A stretch of DNA of 34,083 nt from Bacteroidales bacterium (lineage in GTDB: Bacteria; Bacteroidota; Bacteroidia; Bacteroidales; UBA1556): the NCBI GenBank assembly GCA_023146135.1, contig JAGLCR010000022.1, positions 1 through 34,083 of the forward strand. The letters are read 5' to 3'. Below are positions 15,244 to 23,972 of this stretch, one piece after another. Below the pieces are notes generated by a model, which saw only the letters and a program-made list of their open reading frames with translations, searched no databases and was not told the DNA's origin. The position numbers and the translations under genes are program-made. Position 1 is the first letter of the stretch. Each line of letters starts with the position of its first letter.

Positions 15244-16182
15244 TTACATAAGATTTAAGCTGTCAAATACATCCATTACAGATTTAACCGCAGCAGAAGA
15301 AGTTTCCATATCTTTCATTTCTTCTTCATTCAAGTCAACCTCAATAATTTCCTCAATACCATTACGTCCTAAACGAACTGGCGAACCAAGATAAACATCT
15401 TTTTGTCCCCACTCACCGTTCAACTGAACACAAACTGGGAAGATATGCTTTTGGTTATTAACAATAGACTCAACCATTTGTGCAGCAGCAGCTCCAGGAG
15501 CATACCAAGCAGAAGTACCTAATAATTTAACAATCTCTCCACCACCTTTTTTGGTACGGTCGATAATTGCATCCAATTTATCTTTTTCGATAAGGGAAGT
15601 CACAGGAATACCTGCAACAGTAGTAAAGCGTGGAAGTGGAACCATAGTATCACCATGTCCACCCATCAACAATGCTTGAATATCATTTGGTGCTACATTT
15701 AATTCGGTAGCCAAAAATGACTTATAACGAGAAGTATCTAAGATACCTGCCATACCAAATACTTTATTAGCCGCTTTACCAGAAGCTTTATGAGCCGCAT
15801 AAGTCATTACATCTAATGGATTTGCAACAACGATAATAATAGCATCAGGAGAGTATTTTGACACGTTTGATACTACATCCATCATTATTTTGGCATTAGT
15901 AGTAATTAAATCGTCACGAGACATACCTGGCTTACGAGGAATACCAGAAGTGATAACAACTACTTCAGAACCTGCAGTTTTTGAATAATCATTAGTATAA
16001 CCGTTTACACGAGTATCAAAATGATTAATTGCAGCGGCTTCCCATATATCTAGAGCTTTACCTTCGGCAAAACCCTCTTTAATATCAATAAGAATAACTT
16101 CATCTAAGAAGTTTTTTTGAGCTAAAACATCAGCACAAGTAGCACCTACGTTTCCAGCTCCAACAACTGTTACTTTTTTCAT
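15244..16182 (-). CDS. mdh: Malate dehydrogenase (LDH-like type)
   Basis: Interconverts malate and oxaloacetate with NAD in the cytoplasm. The 312-residue protein has the nucleotide-binding GAGNVGAT (Gly8-x-Gly10-x-x-Gly13) with Asp33 at the end of beta-2, which favours NAD over NADP. Substrate-binding Arg83 and Arg89 lie in the mobile loop SGIPRKPGMSRDDL; Asp149 and Arg152 lie in ILDTSRYKS; and the catalytic His176 is in GGHGDTMVPL. Arg83 rather than Gln in the loop argues for malate rather than lactate. It sits with citrate synthase and two malic enzymes in one direction, but has its own strong promoter and a structured leader. Confidence 0.97.
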   Translation of the reverse strand: MKKVTVVGAGNVGATCADVLAQKNFLDEVILIDIKEGFAEGKALDIWEAAAINHFDTRVNGYTNDYSKTAGSEVVVITSGIPRKPGMSRDDLITTNAKIMMDVVSNVSKYSPDAIIIVVANPLDVMTYAAHKASGKAANKVFGMAGILDTSRYKSFLATELNVAPNDIQALLMGGHGDTMVPLPRFTTVAGIPVTSLIEKDKLDAIIDRTKKGGGEIVKLLGTSAWYAPGAAAAQMVESIVNNQKHIFPVCVQLNGEWGQKDVYLGSPVRLGRNGIEEIIEVDLNEEEMKDMETSSAAVKSVMDVFDSLNLM

Positions 16183-16218
16183 ATTATATTGTATTTTGTG
16201 TTTATGTTAAAATTATAG

Positions 16219-16250
16219 AAATCTCATCCACCAGCTGGCAGATGAGATTT
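16219..16250 (-). promoter_or_regulatory. Hairpin in the mdh leader
   Basis: A perfect 10-bp stem (16219-16228 with 16241-16250), then a 2x2 internal mismatch and a self-complementary CCAGCTGG centre (16231-16238). It would begin within about ten bases of the predicted mdh transcription start. It has no following U-run, so it is not a terminator; a 5' stability element or regulatory site is possible. Confidence 0.6.
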
Positions 16251-16262
16251 GAAACTATTTTG

Positions 16263-16293
16263 CAAATATAAATAATTGATTAATTATTTCAAA
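16263..16293 (-). promoter_or_regulatory. Promoter of mdh
   Basis: On the minus strand: -33 TTTG (16293-16290), a 19-base spacer, and a full -7 box TATATTTG (16270-16263). The predicted start is near 16257, giving a leader of about 75 bases. The spacer includes an AT-rich palindrome (AAATAATT-gatt-AATTATTT). Confidence 0.75.
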
Positions 16294-16358
16294 GCCTAGT
16301 CCATCGAAGTAAAAACATTTAGTCAAGACAGACGAAGGTTTTGGCCTTAATTAATGTA

Positions 16359-17669
16359 TTATTTTTTAGCACCAACCATATCTTCGATCATTGCAGTAGT
16401 CAACGACTTAGGACGCTCCAAAGAGTATCCTAAAGCACGATCCCAAACGAGGTTTGAAAGCACACCAACAGCACGACCAATAGAGAATAGTACTGTATAG
16501 AAGTCATACTCCTCAATACCATAGAACCACTGAACAACACCCGATTGAGCATCAACGTTTGGCCAAGGATTCTTAGCTTTACCATGCTCACGAAGGATAT
16601 CTGGCACTACTTCATAAAGTTTAGAAACCAAACCAAACAATGGATCATTTGGAAGATATTTTAAACAGAAATCGCGTTGGATAGCATAACGTGGGTCGGT
16701 CTTACGCAATACTGCATGACCATAACCAGGAATTACCTGACCATTGTTCAATGTTTCCCAAACATATTTTTTCATATCCTCAGTTGAAGGAACTTTTCCT
16801 CCCATTTGCTCATTCAACCCTTGTAACCAACGTAATACTTCTTGGTTAGCCAATCCGTGAAGAGGTCCAGCCAATCCGTTAATCATTGCAGAAGTTGCAT
16901 AATAAACATCAGAGAGAGCCGAAGCTACTAAGTGACCTGTATGTGCACTTACGTTACCACTTTCGTGATCAGCGTGAATGATAAAATACATACGAGCAAC
17001 ATCATCATAAGGCTTATCCTTACCCATCATATAGGCAAAGTTTCCACCAAGGTCTAAACTTGAATCTGGATAACGGTGACCTGCTCCTGGGTTATATAAT
17101 TTATTATAAATATAAGCACCAATAAGTGGCATTTTAGACATTAGGTTTGTTGCATCCTCATAGGTAGAATCCCAATAATCCATTTTGCTAATACCTCTTT
17201 GATACTCGATATTGAAACGAGACTCACGTTGTAAAGTCATAACAGCAGCAGAAAGAATTGCCATTGGGTGACTCTCACTTGGGAAAGCATCAATTACATC
17301 CCATACATAACGAGGAATAGTACGACGATTAGTCATATCCACCAATGTTGCCTCAATCTCTTTTTCGTTTGGAATGTCGCCTGTAAGCAATAAATACCAA
17401 AGACCTTCAACATAAGGCATCTCAGCACCAGCTGGCTTAGGTAATTTCTCAAAAACCTCAGGAAGTGTATAACCACGATAACGGATACCCTCCATTGGGT
17501 CAAGATATGAAATATCAGTTACTAAACTTTTTACTCCACGCATACCACCAATAGCCTGTGATACTGTTACTTCACCAATTACTTTGTCGCCAAACTCTTT
17601 AAGCAAACGAGTTGTTCTTGGGCGATGTTCTTGGATTTTTTCGTACAATTTTTCTTTTAATGCACTCAT
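16359..17669 (-). CDS. gltA: Citrate synthase, eukaryotic (mitochondrial) type
   Basis: Condenses oxaloacetate and acetyl-CoA to citrate, the entry to the TCA cycle. The 436-residue protein resembles mitochondrial citrate synthases rather than the usual hexameric bacterial GltA. The catalytic residues are His271 in GPLHGLANQEV, His318 in PGYGHAVLRKTDPRY and Asp373 in NVDAQSGVV, spaced almost exactly as His274/His320/Asp375 of the pig enzyme, and HADHESGNVSAHTGHLV is present. It lacks the bacterial NADH-binding N-terminal domain. Similar enzymes are known in Geobacter and some Bacteroidota. No strong promoter or terminator was found for it; 176 bases separate it from mdh. The gene symbol is functional, not a claim of orthology with E. 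coli GltA. Confidence 0.95.
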   Translation of the reverse strand: MSALKEKLYEKIQEHRPRTTRLLKEFGDKVIGEVTVSQAIGGMRGVKSLVTDISYLDPMEGIRYRGYTLPEVFEKLPKPAGAEMPYVEGLWYLLLTGDIPNEKEIEATLVDMTNRRTIPRYVWDVIDAFPSESHPMAILSAAVMTLQRESRFNIEYQRGISKMDYWDSTYEDATNLMSKMPLIGAYIYNKLYNPGAGHRYPDSSLDLGGNFAYMMGKDKPYDDVARMYFIIHADHESGNVSAHTGHLVASALSDVYYATSAMINGLAGPLHGLANQEVLRWLQGLNEQMGGKVPSTEDMKKYVWETLNNGQVIPGYGHAVLRKTDPRYAIQRDFCLKYLPNDPLFGLVSKLYEVVPDILREHGKAKNPWPNVDAQSGVVQWFYGIEEYDFYTVLFSIGRAVGVLSNLVWDRALGYSLERPKSLTTAMIEDMVGAKK

Positions 17670-18084
17670 AATATTATTGTTTTGTGTTAATTTAGGGGTT
17701 TATAAATTGCTAAGTCCAAAGACTTATCGTTATCTCGAAAGGAAGAAGAAAGGAATGGAAAGTATATAACACCATTAAAAAAGACCACCGAAGCAGTCAT
17801 CTTAAGTAGGTTTGGTCTGATGTCAGATTCACTCACCATAGAGAGGGTAATTAAAAATTCATGTATATAAATAACTCGAGGTGTTTACCACCTTTTTTCA
17901 TGGCTTAAAATTAAGAAAATATAGGCTTTAACAAGGTTTTAAACACTGAAAAAAAACTTTATAATTATATGATATATGTTTTGATTTTAAGGAATTAGCA
18001 TCACGATATAATTTGATAATAATAATTACAAAAAAAGCTCGCTCCGAATAAGGAAGCGAGCTTTTACTTTTATTATTCTAATAA
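17670..18084. other. Intergenic region upstream of citrate synthase
   Basis: 415 bases without a gene. It contains the maeB terminator (18031-18065) and must hold the citrate synthase promoter, but no TAnnTTTG box is evident on the minus strand. A short plus-strand hairpin AGGTG-tttac-CACCT followed by six T (about 17878-17898) looks like a weak terminator without a gene in front of it. AGACCA (about 17792) and TGGTCT (about 17819) could pair in a leader. No RNA family is recognised. Confidence 0.5.
18031..18065 (-). terminator. Rho-independent terminator of the first malic enzyme gene
   Basis: A 13-bp stem (18033-18045 with 18053-18065), a 7-base loop, and a U-run on the minus strand. One C-A on the plus strand becomes a G-U wobble in the minus-strand RNA. 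Confidence 0.85.
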
Positions 18085-20367
18085 TTAATCTAATACAACT
18101 GATTTACGTTGCGCATCAACCACTGCAATTGCCGTCATATCGATAATTTCACGAACAGAACTAGACAATTGAAGTACATGAATAGGCTTTTTCAAGCCCA
18201 TCACGATTGGTCCAATTGCTTCTGAATTTCCAACTTCTTGAAGAATCTTATAAGCAATATTACCGGCATTCAAACTAGGGAATATTAACGTATTTACCGT
18301 TCTATTTCCTAATTTTGAAAATGGATAACGCTCAATTCTCAAATCTTTGTTCATAGCGAAGTTTGCCTGCATTTCACCATCAACCATAATATGAGGATGC
18401 TCATCATGTAATATTTGTACCGCTTTCGCAATTTTACTTGGGCTTTCTTCGTCAGACGATCCAAAGTTTGAATATGATAACATTGCAATTGTTGGGTCTA
18501 GACCAAAGCCTTTAACTGAATTGGCTGTAAGTAATGTTATATCTACCAAGTCCTCTGCGGTAGGATTGGTATTAACAGTAGTATCAGCGAAAAAGAAAGG
18601 TCCTCTTTTAGTATTCATTATATACATCCCTGCAATTTTACAGATCTCATCACGCTTTCCAATGATTTGTAACGCAGGCCGCATAGTATCAGCATAACGT
18701 GCATTAGTTCCAGCTACCATGGCATCAGCTTCACCCGACTCAACCATTGCTACTCCAAAATAATTACGATCAAACATCATACGGCGAGCCGCTTTATTAG
18801 AAAGACCTCGACGCTTGCGCTTTTCATAAAGCATATCACCATACTGCTTACGCTTGCCTTCGTACTCTGCTAATATATTATCAACAATCTCGATACCTTC
18901 AATATCTAATTTATATTTTGTTGTTAGTCTATTAATTATGCGTCGCTCTCCAACCAAAATTGGAATTGCAATACCTTCTTGTTTTACTTGGATTGCAGCT
19001 TGCAATATATTGATATCCCCTACGTCAGTATAAACTACTTTTTTAGGATCCGCCTTAGCGCTTGTAAATGCCGAGCGCATTATTGAATGGTCAATACCCA
19101 TACGTTGAAGAAGCTCAACCTTATATTCATCCCAATCTTTAATTGGGAGCTTGGCTACACCTGAATCCATTGCAGCTTTGGCAACTGCGGGAGATACGTA
19201 CTCAATCAAGCGTGGATCTAATGGCGTAGGCACAATATACTCACGACCAAAGGACATTTCCGTTTTATTATATGCTTTTTTAACTACATCAGGCACTGGC
19301 TGTTTTGCCAATTCGGCTAATGCATGTACAGCAGCTATCTTCATTTCTTCATTGATAGCTGTTGCGCGTACATCCAGCGCACCTCTAAAAATAAATGGAA
19401 ACCCTAATACATTATTAATTTGATTTGGGTAGTCGGAACGACCTGTTGCAAAAATCAAATCCTTACGTACCGAAAGAGCATCTTCATATGTAATCTCAGG
19501 ATCTGGATTTGCCATAGCAAAAACGATAGGCTCTGGCGCCATTGATGCAAGCATATCCTTACTCATCGCTCCTTTAACTGATAGACCTAAAAATATATCA
19601 GCACCTACAAGAGCATCAGATAAAGTAACTTTATCAGTATCACGAGCAAATTCTTTTTTAGCTTCATTTAAATCTGTTCGACTGGTAGAAAGAATTCCTT
19701 TACTGTCACACATTAATACATTCTCAGGCTTTACACCCACCGAAATATACAAACGTGTACATGCTGAAGCCGAAGCTCCTGCCCCGCTCACCACCAATTT
19801 CACTTTAGAAATATCTTTTCCTGTCAATTCCATAGCAGAAACTAATCCTGCAGCCGAAATAATGGCTGTACCATGCTGATCGTCATGCATTACCGGAATA
19901 TCCAAGGCAGCTTTTATACGACGTTCAATTTCAAAACACTCAGGAGCCTTAATATCTTCCAAGTTAATTCCTCCAAATGTTGGAGCAATTTCGATAACAG
20001 TTTCAATAAACTTATCAATATCTTTAGTGTCAACCTCTATATCAAATACATCAACATCTGCAAAAATCTTAAACAATAAGCCTTTCCCTTCCATTACAGG
20101 CTTACCTGCTAATGCGCCAATATCCCCAAGGCCCAATACTGCAGTACCGTTTGAAATTACAGCTACTAGGTTCCCCTTTGCTGTATACTTATATGCATCA
20201 TCAGCATTTTTTTCAATCTCCAAGCATGGGTATGCCACCCCTGGTGAGTAAGCCAATGATAAATCTCTTTGTGTTGAATAGGGTTTAGTAGGAACTACTT
20301 CCACTTTTCCAGGTTTACCACCTTGCATATGATAATCTAAGGCAGCTTTTTTTAATAATTTAGTCAT
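18085..20367 (-). CDS. maeB: NADP-type malic enzyme fused to phosphotransacetylase domain (copy 1)
   Basis: Oxidative decarboxylation of malate to pyruvate and CO2. The 760-residue protein has three parts: a malic enzyme N-terminal domain (about 18-151, with LSLAYSPGVAYPCLEI, GDIGALAGKPVMEGKGLLFK and HDDQHGTAII), a nucleotide-binding domain (about 163-410, with VVSGAGASASACTRLY and the ATGRSDYPNQINNVLGF stretch), and a C-terminal phosphate acetyl/butyryltransferase-like domain (about 430-755, with MVESGEADAMVAGTNARYADTMRPALQ). In MaeB enzymes that last domain is regulatory (acetyl-CoA sensing), without transferase activity. A close paralogue lies immediately upstream in the same direction. 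It has its own promoter and terminator. Confidence 0.95.
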   Translation of the reverse strand: MTKLLKKAALDYHMQGGKPGKVEVVPTKPYSTQRDLSLAYSPGVAYPCLEIEKNADDAYKYTAKGNLVAVISNGTAVLGLGDIGALAGKPVMEGKGLLFKIFADVDVFDIEVDTKDIDKFIETVIEIAPTFGGINLEDIKAPECFEIERRIKAALDIPVMHDDQHGTAIISAAGLVSAMELTGKDISKVKLVVSGAGASASACTRLYISVGVKPENVLMCDSKGILSTSRTDLNEAKKEFARDTDKVTLSDALVGADIFLGLSVKGAMSKDMLASMAPEPIVFAMANPDPEITYEDALSVRKDLIFATGRSDYPNQINNVLGFPFIFRGALDVRATAINEEMKIAAVHALAELAKQPVPDVVKKAYNKTEMSFGREYIVPTPLDPRLIEYVSPAVAKAAMDSGVAKLPIKDWDEYKVELLQRMGIDHSIMRSAFTSAKADPKKVVYTDVGDINILQAAIQVKQEGIAIPILVGERRIINRLTTKYKLDIEGIEIVDNILAEYEGKRKQYGDMLYEKRKRRGLSNKAARRMMFDRNYFGVAMVESGEADAMVAGTNARYADTMRPALQIIGKRDEICKIAGMYIMNTKRGPFFFADTTVNTNPTAEDLVDITLLTANSVKGFGLDPTIAMLSYSNFGSSDEESPSKIAKAVQILHDEHPHIMVDGEMQANFAMNKDLRIERYPFSKLGNRTVNTLIFPSLNAGNIAYKILQEVGNSEAIGPIVMGLKKPIHVLQLSSSVREIIDMTAIAVVDAQRKSVVLD

Positions 20368-20459
20368 TATTTTTCGTTTTAATTGCTGTTACAGTATTCA
20401 TTAGAATTTGTGAAAAACTTAATAAGCGTACTCTAAATAATTTATCTTTTTGTTAAGAA

Positions 20460-20491
20460 CAAAATTAATACTTAATAATTATACTTTTCAA
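20460..20491 (-). promoter_or_regulatory. Promoter of maeB copy 1
   Basis: On the minus strand: -33 TTG (20491-20489), a 21-base spacer, and a full -7 box TAATTTTG (20467-20460). It gives a leader of about 85 bases. It shows that copy 1 can be transcribed independently of copy 2. Confidence 0.55.
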
Positions 20492-20538
20492 TAAAGATAA
20501 AAACACTTATTAACCCTGAGCTTTAAAAAAGTCATTGA

Positions 20539-22803
20539 TTACAACTCTTGTGCATCAACAACTGCAATGGTAGCCATATCTACTATTTCTCTAACCGAAC
20601 TTGAAAGTTGAAGTACATGTATTGGTTTTTTTAAACCCATAACAATTGGCCCAATTGCCTCTGACGATCCTATCTCCTGCATTACTTTATATGTTATATT
20701 TCCTGAACTCAAATTAGGGAAAATCAAGGTATTAACATCCTTATTACCTAGTTTAGAGAAAGGGTATCTCTCAATACGTAAATCCTTATTAAGAGCAAAG
20801 TTAGCTTGCATTTCTCCATCAATAATTACATCAGGATGGTTTTTATGAAGCATTGAAATTGCTTTCTTAGCATTTTTTGAAGAATTCCCAATTGCAGAAC
20901 CAAAATTTGAATAAGACAATACTGCCATCACGGGTTCTACTCCAAACTCTTCAACTTTTTCCTTTGCTAACAAAGAAATATCAACTAAATCTTCCGCTGT
21001 AGGAGACATATTTATTGTAGTATCCGCAAAGAAATAGGGGCCCTTTTTAGTTCGTAGCATATACATCCCCGCAATTTTATTTACATCATCACGTTTACCA
21101 ACAATCTGAAGAGCAGGCCTAATTACATCAGCATAAGGAGATGTTACTCCAGAAATCATAGCGTCAACATCACCAGACTCAACCATTGCTGCACCATAGT
21201 AGTTTTTATCAAACATTAATCTTTCTGCTCCAACAATTGAAACTCCACTTCTTGCACGTTTCTCAAAAAGCAAATTAGCATATTTTGTCCGTTGCTCTTT
21301 AACAGCCTCAGCAGTATTATCAATAATATCAAAATCTGAAATATCAATATTATTATCTAATGCTAATTTATTAATCCGTTTTTTAAATCCAATTAACATA
21401 GGGAAAGCAATGCCTTCGTCTTTAATAATTCTTGCAGCAAGTAATACATTTACATTAAACGCATCGCTAAATACTACTTTCTTAGGATTTGCTTTCGCTT
21501 TTACTGTCATGCTACGCATTATTCTATGGTCAATACCCATACGCTCGAGCAACTCTTCTTTATATTTGTCCCAATCGGCTATATGATGCCTAGCTACACC
21601 TGAATCCATAGCCGCTTTTGCTATTGCAGGAGGAACAAACTCAATTAAACGAGGATCCAAAGGGATTGGCACTATGTACTCTTTCCCAAAAGACATATTT
21701 ACTTTATTATATGCTTTCTTTACAATGTCAGGCACAGGTTCTTTTGCTAAAGCGGCGATTGCATACACTGCTGCCATTTTCATTTCTTCGTTTATAGCAG
21801 TAGCTCTAACATCAAGAGCCCCTCTAAAAATATATGGGAATCCTAATACATTATTTATTTGATTTGGATAATCCGAACGACCCGTTGCAAAAATCAAATC
21901 ACTACGTGTTGCCATAGCATCTTCATAGGATATTTCTGGTGTTGGATTAGCCATTGCAAAAACTATAGGGTCTTTAGCCATTGTCTTTAGCATTTCAGGT
22001 TTTAAGACTCCACCTGCAGAAAGGCCTAAAAACACATCAGTCCCCTTAATACCTTCTGCCATAGTTTTAATATCTTTATCTGTGGCAAATTCTTTATTTA
22101 CAATACTTAAATCTGTTCTATCTTTTGTCAGAATACCATTAACGTCAGACATTATTATATTGTTGATATTAACCCCTAACTGAATATACATTCTAGTGCA
22201 AGCACAAGCCGCTGCCCCAGCTCCACTAACAAATAGTTTTATTTTTTTAATATCTTTTCCTGTAAGCTCTAGGGCATTTATTAAACCGGCACCTGTAATA
22301 ATTGCTGTTCCGTGCTGATCGTCATGCATTACAGGAATATCTAACGCTTCTTTAAGTCTATTCTCAATCTCAAAACACTCAGGAGCTTTTATATCTTCAA
22401 GATTTATACCTCCAAATGTAGGAGAAATTGCTTTTACAGTTTTTATAAAATCATCAATATTTTCCTCATCAACCTCGATATCAAACACATCAATATCGGA
22501 GAATATTTTAAACAATAAACCTTTTCCTTCCATCACTGGTTTACCAGCTATAGCACCAATATTCCCAAGTCCCAAAACTGCTGTTCCATTAGATATTACT
22601 GCTACTAAATTGCCCTTTGCTGTATATTTATATGCATCATCTGGGTTTTTCTCAATTTCTAGACATGGATCTGCTACACCAGGAGTATATGCTAATGACA
22701 AATCTCTTTGAGTACGATGATGTTTTGTCGGTACTACTTGAATTTTCCCTGGTCTTCCTTGTGCGTGATAATCCAACGCATCTTGCTTTGTAATTCTTGC
22801 CAT
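20539..22803 (-). CDS. maeB: NADP-type malic enzyme fused to phosphotransacetylase domain (copy 2)
   Basis: A 754-residue paralogue of the downstream gene with the same three-part layout: malic domain (LSLAYTPGVADPCLEI, HDDQHGTAIITGAG), nucleotide-binding domain (FVSGAGAAACACTRMY, ATGRSDYPNQINNVLGF) and C-terminal phosphotransacetylase-like domain (MVESGDVDAMISGVTSPYADVIRPALQ). Long stretches are identical to copy 1, while the variable segments (about 205-270 and 440-540) differ freely. By eye its codons are more AT-rich than those of copy 1. The two could differ in cofactor, allosteric control or conditions of expression; the sequence does not say which. Its stop lies 171 bases before copy 1 and no clear hairpin terminator separates them. 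Confidence 0.94.
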   Translation of the reverse strand: MARITKQDALDYHAQGRPGKIQVVPTKHHRTQRDLSLAYTPGVADPCLEIEKNPDDAYKYTAKGNLVAVISNGTAVLGLGNIGAIAGKPVMEGKGLLFKIFSDIDVFDIEVDEENIDDFIKTVKAISPTFGGINLEDIKAPECFEIENRLKEALDIPVMHDDQHGTAIITGAGLINALELTGKDIKKIKLFVSGAGAAACACTRMYIQLGVNINNIIMSDVNGILTKDRTDLSIVNKEFATDKDIKTMAEGIKGTDVFLGLSAGGVLKPEMLKTMAKDPIVFAMANPTPEISYEDAMATRSDLIFATGRSDYPNQINNVLGFPYIFRGALDVRATAINEEMKMAAVYAIAALAKEPVPDIVKKAYNKVNMSFGKEYIVPIPLDPRLIEFVPPAIAKAAMDSGVARHHIADWDKYKEELLERMGIDHRIMRSMTVKAKANPKKVVFSDAFNVNVLLAARIIKDEGIAFPMLIGFKKRINKLALDNNIDISDFDIIDNTAEAVKEQRTKYANLLFEKRARSGVSIVGAERLMFDKNYYGAAMVESGDVDAMISGVTSPYADVIRPALQIVGKRDDVNKIAGMYMLRTKKGPYFFADTTINMSPTAEDLVDISLLAKEKVEEFGVEPVMAVLSYSNFGSAIGNSSKNAKKAISMLHKNHPDVIIDGEMQANFALNKDLRIERYPFSKLGNKDVNTLIFPNLSSGNITYKVMQEIGSSEAIGPIVMGLKKPIHVLQLSSSVREIVDMATIAVVDAQEL

Positions 22804-23116
22804 CTTCTTTATTTCAAATTAATTGATTATTAATCAAACATCTTAAATCTACGAAGCTTATGCATGCCTTGTTTATCGATATGTTACATCAAAACGAAAA
22901 ACATTCAGACTTTATATAATAAAACCCTTAACTGATTTAAGATAATGCAAAAATATTCATTTATTAAAGTTCAACGCTAAATAGTAGCAATTGTTTGTCA
23001 CAGCAATATATTTATTAAGGTTATTCTTTTTATGATAAATGTTGTATTTTTAGCAATCGGAATTATTGATATTCCAGTAGGGTGTTTATAAATGACGAGT
23101 ATAATGTGATATAACT
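22804..23116. other. Divergent intergenic region, maeB copy 2 and sirtuin
   Basis: 313 bases holding the promoters of both flanking genes. On the minus strand TATTTTTG (22955-22948) is a full -7 box with TTG 16 bases further (22974-22972, short spacing), giving a leader of about 140 bases for maeB. On the plus strand TATTTTTA (23045-23052) is a weak -7 candidate for the sirtuin gene. No RNA gene or ORF is supported. Confidence 0.4.
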
Positions 23117-23791
23117 ATGAAGAAACTAATAATATTAAGTGGAGCTGGTATGAGTGCCGAAAGTGGAATATTGACTTTTCGTGACATGGGTGGTCTTTGG
23201 GAACAGTATAATATTGAGGAGGTGGCTAGTCCAATCGCATGGCAACGCGACCCACAACTAGTTCTTGATTTTTACAATCAACGACGTAAACAATTGATGG
23301 AAGTAGAGCCAAATGAGGGGCATTTGGCTTTAGTTAAGCTCGAGCACAAATATGATGTGCAAATAATTACTCAGAATGTTGACAACTTACATGAGCGTGC
23401 TGGGTCAAGCACAGTGCTTCATTTGCATGGCGAATTAATGAAGGTACGTAGCGAAAACAATGAATCCCTAGTACATGAAATGGATCACTGGGAGCTTATG
23501 CTTGGCGATAAAGCCGATGATGGGCACCAGTTACGACCACATATCGTTTGGTTTGGCGAAGCTGTTCCAATGATAGAGGTGGCCATTCCTTTAGTTCAAG
23601 AAGCTGACATTATAATTATTGTAGGAACCTCTATGCAAGTATATCCAGCGGCAAGTCTTATTTCGTATAGCAAACCCGATGCACAACTCTACTATATCGA
23701 CCCTAATGCCGATGCTTTTAATTATCCAAACCTAAAATGCATTAATCAAAAAGCTAGCAAAGGACTTACTGAATTAGTTAAAATGCTCTGA
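23117..23791 (+). CDS. SIR2-family NAD-dependent protein deacylase (sirtuin), zinc-less
   Basis: Removes acyl groups from protein lysines using NAD. The 224-residue protein has the NAD-binding GAGMSAESGI-TFRD, the catalytic pocket TQNVDNLHERAG with His104 in LHLHGELMK, and the later VGTSMQVYPAA. Tyr53 and Arg56 in FYNQRRKQL form the Y-x-x-R pair that in SIRT5/CobB-type enzymes favours succinyl- or malonyl-lysine. The region after His104, where most sirtuins have two Cys-x-x-Cys zinc pairs, contains no cysteine; the only cysteine of the protein is near its C-terminus. This loss seems usual in Bacteroidota homologues I recall. The gene stands alone, divergent from maeB. Confidence 0.92.
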   Translation: MKKLIILSGAGMSAESGILTFRDMGGLWEQYNIEEVASPIAWQRDPQLVLDFYNQRRKQLMEVEPNEGHLALVKLEHKYDVQIITQNVDNLHERAGSSTVLHLHGELMKVRSENNESLVHEMDHWELMLGDKADDGHQLRPHIVWFGEAVPMIEVAIPLVQEADIIIIVGTSMQVYPAASLISYSKPDAQLYYIDPNADAFNYPNLKCINQKASKGLTELVKML

Positions 23792-23972
23792 AAATAAAAC
23801 TGTATTGGATGTGTTAGGGATTCTACTACTCTGGAATCCAAAGTTCTTCCATACGGATCTATGTGGTTGATATATCCTCAATTTGGCATTAAACTTTTGT
23901 TAATATCCAATTTTTACCACTAAGCTTTTATTCAAAAAAAAACTATATTTTAGCCTAAACTAATATTTTCCT

